Shown here: piece by piece, positions 12,820-23,900 of the stretch
Position numbering within the stretch: position 1 is the first letter of the stretch
How the letters are laid out: each line of letters opens with the position of its first letter
Source: Mariannaea sp. PMI_226
Taxonomy: Eukaryota; Ascomycota; Sordariomycetes; Hypocreales; Nectriaceae
Length of the DNA: 64,000 nt
Direction of reading: 5' to 3'
Assembly: GCA_024336345.1 (NCBI GenBank)
Contig: JANFOG010000013.1
Coordinates: 1,054,001-1,118,000 of the forward strand
Notes under the pieces: generated by a model
Databases searched by the model: none
Told to the model about the DNA's origin: nothing
Seen by the model: only the letters and a program-made list of their open reading frames with translations
Made by a program: the position numbers and the translations under genes

Positions 12820-15800
12820 GATTTCGTTCTCAGGAGCTTGAAAGTAAATAATATGGGTAAATGAATCAATCGGTAAGGAATCAAGTTCTGAAAAGATGGG
12901 CGTCAAAAGATGGACGAGTTCGATTGTTATATAGTTGATCACCAACTCATTTTATTCAATGATTTAGCAGTGATGACAATAACGAATTAATTTGTTCAAT
13001 ATTACAAACCTAGGAACTTGCAGATCCTACACTCCTTAGGCACAACTGGCTAAAAGAGTTGATTCAGATTGGCATGATCTCCCATGGATAAATGGTTGGC
13101 AGTGCCGACATTCCATCGGCAATCTAAACTGTGTTATATCAGGGCCCATATTGATCCATACGAAATCAGAAGTTGCAAGTTCAACCATAGAAGTCAATGG
13201 AGTGCAATCCGAAAATTTCCATGTCGCTTTCTTGTTGCCTTTCTTAGGAAGCTATTTTGATACCCCCTCGCACTTTACAAACATATATGCACTTGGTGTC
13301 TTATCCATATCACGGCAGGCACTACAGGGTCAAGGACGACTTGGTTTGGTATATCTAGCTAGATATGGTGTTGGAAACGTCTTTGTAGAGCTCACATGAT
13401 GGGGGTTTACCTCTCTTGACTGTATGAACCGCCTAAATATACGACGTAATTCAGTAAGATGTATAGACGTTATTGACAGCTGTACCGTACAGCAGGTTCA
13501 AATGAAGTATTGAGTGTCTGATATTGATCCCTCCCTCTTACGGCTTAACACAGGGTATATAGGTGGATCACCCACTCAAGCCTTTTCCCATTTTGTTAGC
13601 CCTACTCGGGAAGATACCCAGTCCCCCCTTTTATCGGATTACCCTGGGAGCTACTCCGCGTGATCTACGAGGTATGTTCAGGTAATTACCCGGAGGTGTC
13701 CCATACTATTTACTCCAAGTTTTCAGTCGATAACAATCGGGCTCTTTAGCCAGCGCCCCGCCTATTCTTCCAACCCCTCCTCAGACCAGCCGGCTATATT
13801 GGCTATATTAGGGGGCGGGGCATGTCGTCTTGATGGATCCGGATTCCGGGGAACATCGAGCCATTGACTACGGGCCACGACCGGTAGAACTCATAAGTAA
13901 CAGGTTATGCTTAAAGCATCACAATTGCTATCAAATTCATCGAATGATTTGTATTGTCAGCGCATTGATAATATCTGTAGTAATGTGATCTCAGGGGATA
14001 ACGTTTACATGGTAAAAATGTGCTAAGAGCTGGCTTGCCCAACTTTCTGCGTTGTTCCCCGCTAACTGTGATACCAAGGATGATCTAATATAGCGGGGAT
14101 GGAATCGATCCGTCGGGTAATGTTATATAAAATGAACAGATTCATGGCCCAACTGTTGATTACTGTACTACTTGATCGCTAAAGAGGATTAGACTTCAGA
14201 TCCTTTCCATTGTTAGGTTATCCTTGAGGATGGTGAAAGTGATTTAAGAGATCGCGCCCCTGATCTGGCGAAATCGAATGATATGACCGCTTTATAGGAC
14301 TTGGCTCTCAGACCATAGTTGATGCATTCTCAAAACCACAGTTCTAGAAGGTATGCCTAAGCGTCACCTGGTCTGCTCTTTTGGGGTGTGTGGCTAGGGT
14401 TGATGTATGAAGGGAACCTATGTAGACCTACCACCAGATTATATCAATTATCAGCAGGATACCATGAGTTTGTTAAAAAAGAATTATGGCATTTAATAGG
14501 AATTGTGCTAAATTGTTAGTCATTCTCTACAAGGCACCGGTATTATACCAATCTTTGTATTATGGACGATTACTTACCAATAACCAAAGTCTTCTAACTT
14601 AATGTAGACATTGGCATAAAATTGATATTGGACAAGTCTTTGCCTTTTTAATGTCTTGGTATGCAATTGGTGTCTTACTCCTATATAGGTATACTAGAGA
14701 TAATAAACATTAACCAGCGATCATTAGGCTCTTCCTACAGAAGATACCCTTATGGTCCTCTAGACACTCCCACAATACGTATTCCAAGTATAATTAAGGT
14801 TATAAAGTAGAGAACGGCTTGATAAGCTTTTTGATATATAGCTATTAGATTATTAAAAGAGAAGCAATATAAACTAAACTACGATATAAATATCGGCACC
14901 GATAATGTAAGCCTCTCAACGCTTTGCTTTCTTATCCAAGACTCCTTTTTTAAAATGATTTCAGGGTAGGCGTACTTATAACACACTTATCTCCAGTACT
15001 AACGTCTCAAAAATGACTTATAATGCCAAAGGATCTTTCATCAAGCTTCTTCCTTGGGTAGGTCTTGCCAGCGCCCAGTGTATTAGCTTCTATACTAAGT
15101 CTTATTAGCGGATTTAAGGGCTAATGCCACCAAGACTGTAACGAGGAAGTGAGGCAATACTTACTCGGCCAATGGACACAAAAGACCCAACAATGATCGC
15201 CATGATTGCATTATTTTATGCCTCATACCAATATATAGTGGTTTCCCCGTTACAAAGACCTTTAGCAATCGCTACGCCTAACTTAAACCTATTCATATTG
15301 TCGATATATGCCGGGCATATAATATCGGTGATTGAAATAACAATCTGGAAGGAAATAGCGTTGGGCATCGTGATAATGCCTTTTATTTGCTAGGAGATAT
15401 AACAACTGCTGATAAAATCCGTCCGTATGCCTTTGCCCCGTCTGTCATGAGTGACTGTGGTTGACCAAACCCCCAGCGCCCGCCCGCCCCCGGAATTCTT
15501 TTAAAAAAGTCTGATGATAACATACAGCTAAATTTGTCTTGTGACGGTACTGCAATGTGCTTGGAAAATGTCCACGGGTCTTTGCAGAGCGTGTGTGCAA
15601 TGGTTAACCACCCCAAAGGGAGGGGTCATTTTCTGGAGCAGCTTAAGGCTCGTGAGCAGTTCTTTCAAGTAACGGTCTTCAATTCACCGTGTCACTCTGC
15701 TTGCTTCCGGTTCAGGCCCGCTAAACGAGAGCCTGTCACAGGTAGCGTCTCTCAGACCAGGAAGAGCACTTGTGTGCTCAGAGGTACCGTGAATGATAAC

Positions 15801-16365
15801 AGGCCGAGCACCGCAGGTCTCCTTGAAACGCCACACCTCGCGCAGCAGCTCGAGGGCATTAAGACCCCTGTCAGCAGGCAGTCCTGTATTGATGCAGCTG
15901 AGAGAGGATCCCAACAGTCGAAACAATTATCCTATTTTGATAAAGTGTGCCACTGGCGGGCCGGCCCAAGCGCTGTGCACGGGGCTAGTTGCCAGTGGGG
16001 TTAACACCTACCCATACTATACTATAAACATGAGTGCTGTTCGTAATGCCTTTCGAACAAATGGTCTATATGCCGGCCTCCCCGGTGCAGATACGGGATC
16101 CCGCTCTACTTCCTCTGCTGACAACTCCCTTACTGAAACCTAGATTCAGTTATGCTGATTGGCTGTGCTAATGGGCTGTGCTAATAAAATGCTCTAGTCT
16201 GGATTTGTTTTTGCCTTTTAGACGCAGGACTGCATGACAAGCCACCACTTCTGGGACATTTAATGTTGTACCCCAGCACTTCCAATAGCTCAACCATCAT
16301 TCCAAGAAGCCAGGTTCCCCCAGAGTATTCTATCGCCATTTGCTGCCCACTCACTTCGTTACAAG
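12820..16365. other. Gene-poor region with an AT-rich decayed block
   Basis: 3.5 kb without an intact gene. From about 13.9 to 15.4 kb the sequence is strongly AT-rich and TpA-rich, then changes sharply to GC-richer DNA near 15.42 kb. A decayed minus-strand coding relic lies at 15.05-15.4 kb (listed separately). Plus-strand frames at 15534-16143 overlap one another and show no motif. Confidence 0.55.
15050..15395 (-). pseudogene. Decayed membrane-protein-like coding relic
   Basis: On the minus strand from 15395 one frame reads a hydrophobic, helix-like stretch (e.g. GIITMPNAISFQIVISITDI and NNAIMAIIVGSFVSIGR) broken by a TAA. It runs into an intron-like GTAAGT...TTACAG (about 15139-15167) and then a stop-rich tail. 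The composition and many TAA/TAG codons look like an MFS or other membrane transporter gene mutated by repeat-induced point mutation, but no family motif survives, so identity is not claimed. Confidence 0.25.
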
Positions 16366-17475
16366 ATGGGCGCCACCTCTCGAACGCAGCGTGTAGCGCT
16401 CGCCGGCCTGAGTGCCAATCCCACTGGCTTCGCGTGGGTCAACAATGTCCATTTGCCCTACCTCAAGGCGCGCTCAGATGTCGAGATTGTCGCCGTTATA
16501 GGCCGGACTCTTGCTTCAGCTCAGGCGGCTATAGCCAAGAATTCGCTGCCGTCTTCAGTCAAGGCATACGGGTCTGCCGAAGATGCCGCCAAGGCTGGCC
16601 ATATTGATCTGGTCGTCGTTGGTGTGCCATCACTCGCACACAGAGACATCATCATGCCATTCCTCGAGACGAAGACAAACTTGTTCGTGGAGTGGCCGAT
16701 TGATATTAATCACAGGAAGTCTAAAGAGCTTGTGGATATAGCGCATGGCAAGGTCGCCAAAACGGCTGTTGATATGCAGGGACGTTTCTCCCTCGTAGCC
16801 ATTAGGCTTTCTGAGATTGTCTCTAGCGGTCGGATCGGCAAGGTGCTGTCCGTATCTGTGTTTGGAGGCGTTCCCACAGGAGGTCGTCATCCAGAACAGC
16901 ACGGAGTGCGATACAGCTTGAGCAAGGATTCGGGCGCCACTATCGTGGACATTTATCTCGCGCACTTGCTGGAATGCCTGATCCCTGTTGTGGGTAGGCT
17001 GAAGAGCGTGGTTAGCAATTTGGGGACTATGCGGCAGACAACCCACCTTGTGAACAAGGCGACCGGAGAGATTGTTGAGAGGGATGTTGCTAAGACGGCG
17101 CCTGATCAAATATCAGTGTCAGGGAAACTTGAGAGCGGAGCCTTTGTCAGTATCAACATTCATGGAGGTCCCAGTCCTTCAGGATCAAGAATATTGATAA
17201 TGGGAGACGAGGGTGAAATAGAATTGTCTGCTCCTTTATTGATTCCATGGATCAACGCACCGTTCCCTTGGGTGTTCAAGATTCAAGACGGAAGCGGAAC
17301 GACAGAAGAAGTGGTCCAAGAGAGCACACAGCAGGTTCAGGTTGCAGTTCACGAACTCTGGGATGCTTTTTTTGATGATAAGGGTGTAACATCATTTGAG
17401 GAAGCCATCAGGACACAAGAAGTGATTGAGGCAGTATGGAGAAGTGACCGGGAAGGCAGAAGAATCGAGCTGTAG
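16366..17475 (+). CDS. Gfo/Idh/MocA-family oxidoreductase, Gal80-like
   Basis: Single exon, 369 residues. The N-terminal Rossmann fold begins RVALAGLSANPTGFAW, with the dinucleotide-binding glycines spaced as in Gal80-type proteins, then a strand VEIVAVIGRT and IDLVVVGVPSLAHRD. Where catalytic members of the family have the E-K-P motif, this protein has EWP (FVEWPIDI), the form seen in Gal80 relatives. The C-terminal alpha/beta domain contains SGATIVDIYLAHLLECL. Family knowledge: Gal80 binds NAD(P) but works as a regulator of galactose genes, while similar mould proteins are often unassigned dehydrogenases. Loss of the usual lysine argues against a normal sugar dehydrogenase (inference). No close neighbour explains it. 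Confidence 0.85.
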   Translation: MGATSRTQRVALAGLSANPTGFAWVNNVHLPYLKARSDVEIVAVIGRTLASAQAAIAKNSLPSSVKAYGSAEDAAKAGHIDLVVVGVPSLAHRDIIMPFLETKTNLFVEWPIDINHRKSKELVDIAHGKVAKTAVDMQGRFSLVAIRLSEIVSSGRIGKVLSVSVFGGVPTGGRHPEQHGVRYSLSKDSGATIVDIYLAHLLECLIPVVGRLKSVVSNLGTMRQTTHLVNKATGEIVERDVAKTAPDQISVSGKLESGAFVSINIHGGPSPSGSRILIMGDEGEIELSAPLLIPWINAPFPWVFKIQDGSGTTEEVVQESTQQVQVAVHELWDAFFDDKGVTSFEEAIRTQEVIEAVWRSDREGRRIEL

Positions 17476-19683
17476 ATAATCAGTTGCGGGAGATATATAA
17501 TTCATTCCTAGTCACTGTCGCATTACCACCTAAGGCAAAAGGAAATGGGCATTCCGCGCATTGCTGCTCAGTGATAATGACTTATAGCTATGTCATATTA
17601 ATATTGTGCTTTGATAGCTAATCCCACAATACATGCCTGTGAATGGATTTTTAGTGCTTGAACCAGGCAAGGGCTCACGCAGCTGAGAATATCTTTACTG
17701 AATCACCAAAAATCTATGCTACCTTCGAAACAGAGTAATGGATAATAAAAAGAGCTCCCCACTGGATACTATACCCAGGCCCCCATGGAGTATATATAAT
17801 TAACAGAGGAATTGTAATATCCTTACAACTTACATAAATTTGGTTATTATTATATGATCTTGCTGATTATTTACAACAGACTAACGAAAATATGTTTCCC
17901 ATTGAGCTAGCAAAATGCGAATAGAAAATGATAGATCCTTTAAATAATAGACGTTCAATATAAATATGTTTTACATTTGCGAAAGACACCCACATTTATG
18001 GTATAGTTGAGTGGCTTAAATCTCAAGATAGTTCGGATAATGGGCGAGACAGTGTGTGTTAGGAGCCAACTAGATTAATTGCAGTAATGGGAATGCAGCT
18101 GAGCTGCTATGCTATCTGCTATGCTATCATAATCTGGGTCATGCAAGGGCGGCGCATCTTGTCCTAACTTTAGTCTCCGTCTAACGGTGGGGTTCCCGGT
18201 CGCCCAATGTCCTAATGAGAATTTCGGGCTGCCATATCAAATTCCCCAGCTGAGCCCAAGTTGGGGGCAGACTTCAAATGATTCGTCGTTGCGGTGTCTT
18301 GCTCGGGAAGAGCTACATGGCGGCGCTGCTAATCATCCCTGCAGCCATCGAATAGCTTGGCTTATTTGAGACCATTCCTGGCTCCACAGTCAGTCATTGT
18401 GTTTGACTATAGCATCATCAAAAGTATGTTTCGCAAGACACCGGGCACAGTCGCGTGAGTTCGGAACTCGCAGGAACAGATGTGGAAGTTGAATGGCAAG
18501 CCCAACCAGAAGGGGCCAAGTGCTGAGATCATACATGATCTTACCCAGCCTGAATTCTCTTAAAAACATTGCGCTCCAATTTCAAAACTACTTTCTGTTT
18601 TTAGTCAAATTTACATGGCCCAAAGTGGATCGAAGAAATCAAAATCGGTAGATTTTATTTCGTCATTGTCCACCAGGGTCTTGAAATGTGGTGATAATTG
18701 GTGGCGGTAGTATGCCCCGTAATGGAGGATGGATTAGGCAGTTGTTTCGAAAGTTTAAATGCTGCTGATAGGTCGCGGATTGCTGCGCTGAGTCCGAAGT
18801 AAGGTAGCGCCTTGAAGAGATTGAGGGTTTAGTAATATGTAAATATAAATAGATTATAATCCTCCTGTTATTTATCTTACTCTATTTAAAAATACAAGAG
18901 AAGGGATTTTCTAGGCTAGGGACAGATGGCTGCTTTTCTATTCTCTTGAGACGAAAGGGAGTAGAGCGGGGGGCAAGACCGAGTAGAGCGGGGGGCAAGA
19001 CCGAGTAGAGCGGGGGGCAAGACCGAGTAGAGCGGGGGGCAAGACCGAGTTTCTGCTTATGCTATCCCAATCCAGTGTAACCATAGAATGCTCAATAGTT
19101 GAGCATTTGAGTATATGTATAATTGACGTACATACATGTGCGTGCCTTCAGGGTACTCACAGGATACTCACAGGATAGAAAATTAGAGGGATTTCAAAAA
19201 TGTAATAAGAAGACTAATCAACCTCGGTTAAAACCTTGGCCTGCTTTCTCTCAATAAGGATGATGATATCTTGCTTATACAAACTGTATCAATCATACTG
19301 AATATTCCTAAGAGGACGTTTAGCTATGGCTCTTAATCTCTAAAAACAAATATTTGGAGGTTTAAATGCATACTAGACTAATTAAATAACTTAAGGGAGT
19401 TCCAATAATGAACGGAACTCAGGGAGGTACCAAGCGAAGAAATATAGTAAAACAATGACTCAAAATTGAGCATATTTATTTATATGGCCATTATTCTATC
19501 TATCTAAAAGGGAGCCATAGAGTCCAAACTTGACCCAGCAAATTATCTAATGCGATACTAGTCAAGGTTTATTATAAAGTAGATGAATATACACCAAGGA
19601 GGCCTATAAAAAGAAGCCTCGCTTTAGTCTATTACACGGCTCTGAGTCTTTCTAGATGGGAACATCAAGCGGACAAAGTTCCC
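17476..19683. other. Gene-poor AT-rich spacer with minisatellite
   Basis: 2.2 kb, largely AT-rich, no supported gene. Contains a two-copy 12-base repeat CTGCTATGCTAT at 18104-18127 and a four-copy 22-base tandem repeat at 18961-19048 (listed separately). Confidence 0.55.
18961..19048. repeat. Minisatellite, four exact 22-bp copies
   Basis: Unit begins GTAGAGCGGGGGGCAAGACC and is 22 bases long (18961-18982, 18983-19004, 19005-19026, 19027-19048). All four copies are identical and carry a run of six G in an otherwise AT-rich spacer. Copy number is likely to vary between strains. Confidence 0.95.
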
Positions 19684-20655
19684 CTAAATATATACAGGGG
19701 TTCCTAGCTCGCTTGTATTATCGATGCTGCACACCCGGCTGCAGTTGTTCATATCAGCCGAGCCATATAAAATCTCAATCCACTGAATCTCCTGATACGC
19801 GACACCGCCCACAGGCATGGTTCCAGTCCATGAACCGCCGTTACTCCAGGCGTTGAATACGAGGCTAGAGGCATCCTGAGGGACTTGGAAGGAGTTGCTA
19901 GCGGTCTGCTGCCCATCCACATACCAGAGGACCTCATCTGCAGTCCAGTCAAGACGATGAGCTGTCCAATTGGACCAATTGAGGCCATTCTGAAGAGCTA
20001 CCTTGTTGGATGCGCCTGCAACCAAGCCACCTTGGCTTTTGTAGGAGGGCTGGTTGGTATAGTGGATGATATTATTGGCGTCTTTGGTTAGAACCTCAAT
20101 ATCTGACTCCTGAACATTGGCAAGCTCACTACCACTCAGGTATGTAAACATAGCACCGCAAGCACCCGTAGAGCCAAAAGTACGACTCAACATGCGCATT
20201 GAAGCATATTGGTACTTTTGATGGCTTACAAATTCGGCAGCAGATTGGAAGCCATCTCCACGAGCAGTTCGCATGGTCAAATACGTATTGCTGGTGGCCT
20301 CGTCATCTGTATTCGCCTGGATATAGACATTGTTGTATGTATTCTGCATAAAGATGTTCCCACCATTACTAGACCACTTCTGAAGGCCCCAGGTCTGAGT
20401 AAAGTCGGATCCCCATTTGAAGTAGTCGCTGGAGAAGCCAGCATTGGCGTTTCCATCGATAGTGTCGATAAGGTCGGGGACACCTGCTGCGAACTGGGAA
20501 AGGTTGCGAAAGTCGAAGAACATGTGCCCAGCATAGTAGGTTGGTTTGGTGCCGTTGGTCACATAGCAATCGCACTGCGACTCGTCCACAGTTGTGCCAA
20601 AGGCTATAGTTGCCAATGCGAGAAGAAAAGCGAAGACTGATTTTGGAGAACACAT
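19684..20655 (-). CDS. Secreted glycoside hydrolase family 16 protein (beta-glucanase type)
   Basis: Single exon, 323 residues from the ATG at 20655. The first ~21 residues (MCSPKSVFAFLLALATIAFG) form a signal peptide and are followed by a Cys pair (QCDCY). The GH16 active-site signature ExDxE is present as E183-S-D-I-E187 within QESDIEVLT, with the acid/base and nucleophile glutamates in place. The beta-jelly-roll partner motif HRLDWTADEVLWYVDG follows, as in lichenases and laminarinases. N-glycosylation sequons are several. It would act outside the cell or in the wall on beta-1,3(4)-glucan. No GPI signal is obvious at the C-terminus (GTPVYI), so it is probably soluble. An upstream in-frame start is possible but would bury the signal peptide. 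Confidence 0.9.
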   Translation of the reverse strand: MCSPKSVFAFLLALATIAFGTTVDESQCDCYVTNGTKPTYYAGHMFFDFRNLSQFAAGVPDLIDTIDGNANAGFSSDYFKWGSDFTQTWGLQKWSSNGGNIFMQNTYNNVYIQANTDDEATSNTYLTMRTARGDGFQSAAEFVSHQKYQYASMRMLSRTFGSTGACGAMFTYLSGSELANVQESDIEVLTKDANNIIHYTNQPSYKSQGGLVAGASNKVALQNGLNWSNWTAHRLDWTADEVLWYVDGQQTASNSFQVPQDASSLVFNAWSNGGSWTGTMPVGGVAYQEIQWIEILYGSADMNNCSRVCSIDNTSELGTPVYI

Positions 20656-22759
20656 ATTGAACCAAGAAAAAAAAGACGAGAGAAAACCAAATACCGTTGG
20701 ATGGATGCAAGCAAGATTGTTGGGCTGGGTGATTCTCACGGGCAAAGGGCCCTGCCTAGTATGTATTATATAAATTTTACTTCTGATATACAGCCCGGTC
20801 AAGACACCATAGAACGGCGAATCGATTTACATTACTAGGTTGGAATGGGCGCTGAAGGGGAAGATGGTGTTCAGGATTGCAGGGCTGTGTAACTAAAGAC
20901 ACTCCGGCAGATGACATTGCGACCCACAGCGAACAATATCTCAAATGTGACTCGGTGTTTCATACAATTCGGCCTTTCTTTAGAGTTTGAAGGATTACTC
21001 AACGCATGCCAAATTGGGAAATTATCTTACATTATCATACATTAACTGTCAAATCTATACGAACTCGCAGCATCAAACTAGGCAGGACGTAATTAAAGCG
21101 CATAAAACCATTTCTGCATACAGATAAGCATCTAAGGTCACCAATCTAGCGAGGGCCACTGCATTTAGCGGAACAACTTTGGTCAAAGCTGATAAGTTCG
21201 ATGGATTCAAGTCTGCCTAAATACCGGTCTGCTGCAGCAGCTTAACATATGAGAAAAAATAGAATAGAATTATAGGTAAGGTTATCAGTCTCGGATTAAT
21301 TGAATACAAGCTCTTTTTCCACTCCTTTCCACCATAACATAGAATTTCTGTAAAAGGCATTTGAATATATATAGATTCTAATCGAAGAGACAAACCTCAG
21401 CTATTTTTAAACTAAACTGTTCATGAATCACGTAAAGACGCGAGCCATTGCTCAGTTGTGCGTAAAATCTCGTATGTAAAAAGCAGAACATTATAACTCT
21501 TTATTCATGCATTTTGACACTTGAAAGCAATATACCATATATAGTCCTACAGAATTCTCAAAATTGCCTAGGTTTTCCCAAATAAAAAAAAAGCAACAAC
21601 CTTACTCCTACCTTCGCCCTGTAAGAGTTTGGGCACAATACAGCCAAACTCTCCATCAGCATAACACTGTGAGGAAGATACTTGGTCAAAGTCGCTGAAG
21701 TACTAGATAAGTTCGAGCAAATGTTAGTTTTGCGTCCCCGACCAGAGCCGTAGACTAGATCCATTTTAGCAGTGGGTGTGTTGAAGTGTTCCAGCATGTA
21801 GCAATCGCGGTCGATGATTGTCGTGTTCAATTGAGCAGTCGGCATATTTGACTGGTCGCGTCTGCCATTGGTCGCCCTATTGCTTTGGCTGTGCTGATCT
21901 TAGCATCTACCTGCTTACCGAGATTTGTCTAGTTCAAGTTACTTGATTTGCAGCTCCCCAATTCTACCTATTCTGTTTCTCGCTGCGTGTTTTCTTGTTT
22001 AGCCATTCTTTAGCACAGATGGACAAAGGTACTAGTCTTCATAGGGCATAACACCGCTAGATTCGTCACCTTGGAAATACCAGTCAGTGGCTACAGGAAA
22101 TAGACGATACCTAAAACATGAAAGTGAAGATTCTCAGCTGATCAAATGGTGTTACTGTTATGTTGATGGTGTCTGTGTTGTCGCCGCCATATGGAAATTT
22201 TTGCCCTTTTATCCCTCTTTTAAATAAAAAAAAAACCCCTAGATATGAGTACATAGATAAACCGAGCTCTCCACCAGTAAACTTGAGCCTGTAGAGGGGT
22301 GAAGACAACCTGACCTACATAGTAGTTAGCTGAAGGCATAATGTTAGCTGCGACAAACAAGGTAAACCACTAATCATTAAATTTTCAATGCCGACGCTTC
22401 AATAAGGACTTTTTATTTGCTCTCGTGGGTGTGTTACATCGTTGCCTCTGCTGCGTTTTAAGCCTATTAGTTGCTTGATTTCACGAACGTAGCCAGTGAT
22501 GCCCGTTTCATGAATGGGCACATTGGTGTTGATGAGATAAATGGCAGTAGGTCAAGTTGGGCAACAATTACCTTCAGGGCGGAATAAAATCTCACCGTTG
22601 GGCTTAAATGCCGAGACCCTTGTCTTGAGCAGCCAATTCCGTATCAGAGTCAATAAAGACCCGAGAATCGCCCGCCTTTGTTCCTGTCATCCTCGCTTTG
22701 TGCTTACTTCCTCTACCTTCAATAGAACCCCAAGTTTGATATCCCTCAATCATCACATC
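20656..22759. other. Intergenic, AT-rich, no convincing gene
   Basis: Divergent spacer between the GH16 and nitrilase genes. Minus-strand frames at 21558-21845 (95 codons) and 22111-22308 have start codons but no motif, and a poly-A run splits the latter. I do not call them. Confidence 0.5.
20765..20774 (-). promoter_or_regulatory. TATA-like element of the GH16 gene
   Basis: On the minus strand reads TTTATATAAT about 110 bases upstream of the ATG at 20655; plausible TATA box. Confidence 0.35.
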
Positions 22760-23900
22760 ATGTCTGGCCCTGTACTCAAAGTCGCAGTCACCCAGGCTGA
22801 GCCTGAGTATCTGGACCTTGCTGGAGGTGTGAAGAAGACCACCCAACTTATTAACGAGGCTGCAGAGAATGGCGCCAGGCTGGTGGCCTTCCCTGAATGT
22901 TGGATTCCTGGGTACCCGGGTTGGATCTGGTAAGTTGACTAGATATTTACTCTGCATCGTATTCAAAAATGGAATTTTGCTCATTTGCATCACAATCTAG
23001 GCAACGACCCGTCGATCCCATAACCAATACCGAATACATCGAGAACTCGCTGAGGATTGATTCACCCGAGATGAGAACCATCCAAGCAAGCGCCAAGGCG
23101 AACTCAATCGCCGTCTCCCTCGGCTTCTCAGAGCGCAGCGACTCTCACAGCGTCTATATCGCTCAAGTCATCATTACGCCACAGGGCGAGATCGCCGTGC
23201 ACCGCCGAAAGCTTAAGCCCACACATATGGAACGCACAGTTTTTGGAGACGGTTCGGGAAAAGACCTTGCAAATGTCGCCGCCATTGACTTTGGCGGAGA
23301 TATTGGAACCGTCAAGGTCGGCAGCCTTGCGTGCTGGGAGCATACCCAGCCTCTTCTCAAATACCATACTTATGCCCAGGGGGAGGCAGTTCACATTAGC
23401 GCATGGCCTCCTGTGTACGTAAAGCACTTCCAGTCGAAATAACATCGCAGGACTAAGATACAAACTAACATAGTCTTAGCGACCCGCATGGCGGTATTGA
23501 CGCCCCAGGCTTGTGGAGTATGAGCGCCGAGGGTGTTCAATGTATGAGTCAGATGTATGCCATTGAGGCCGGTGCGTATGTGCTCCATTGCACGGCAAAC
23601 TGCAACCAGAAGGGTATAGATAGACTAAAGACAAAGGGAGGCTTGCTGTTCCAGGAGCCAGGTGGTGGCCACAGCGCTGTATACGGGCCAGACGGAAGAA
23701 GATTGACAGCGCCTCTGGCTGAGGGTAACCATGCAGCTGAGGGTATTGTATACGCCGAGCTGAATTTGAAGGCAATCGTAACAAACAGAGGCTTCTTTGA
23801 TGTGGTTGGCCACTATAGCCGACCTGACCTTCTGTGGCTTGGCGTTGACAGGAAGCAGAAGCAACTGGTCGTTCCGAGGGAGGAGTTCAACGATGCTTGA
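22760..23900 (+). CDS. Nitrilase (carbon-nitrogen hydrolase superfamily)
   Basis: Converts nitriles to carboxylic acids and ammonia. Three exons: 22760-22929, 23001-23414, 23480-23900; introns of 71 and 65 bases (GTAAGT...TCTAG and GTACGT...CTTAG). The product is 334 residues, normal for fungal nitrilases. The catalytic triad is visible: E46 in [13 protein letters not shown]129 in [11 protein letters not shown], and nucleophile C168 in [14 protein letters not shown]. The PGYPGW and ACWEHxxPL contexts mark true nitrilase (branch 1) rather than amidase or cyanide hydratase, though cyanide hydratases share part of them. No signal peptide, so cytosolic. It stands alone between gene-poor spacers. 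Confidence 0.93.

Noticed and set aside
15534..16143. 156- and 116-codon plus-strand frames upstream of the Gal80-like gene
   Set aside because: They overlap each other in different frames over the same GC-richer DNA and show no domain or signal peptide.
21558..22308. Two small minus-strand frames as one spliced gene
   Set aside because: No donor/acceptor pair joins them sensibly and neither part has a motif.
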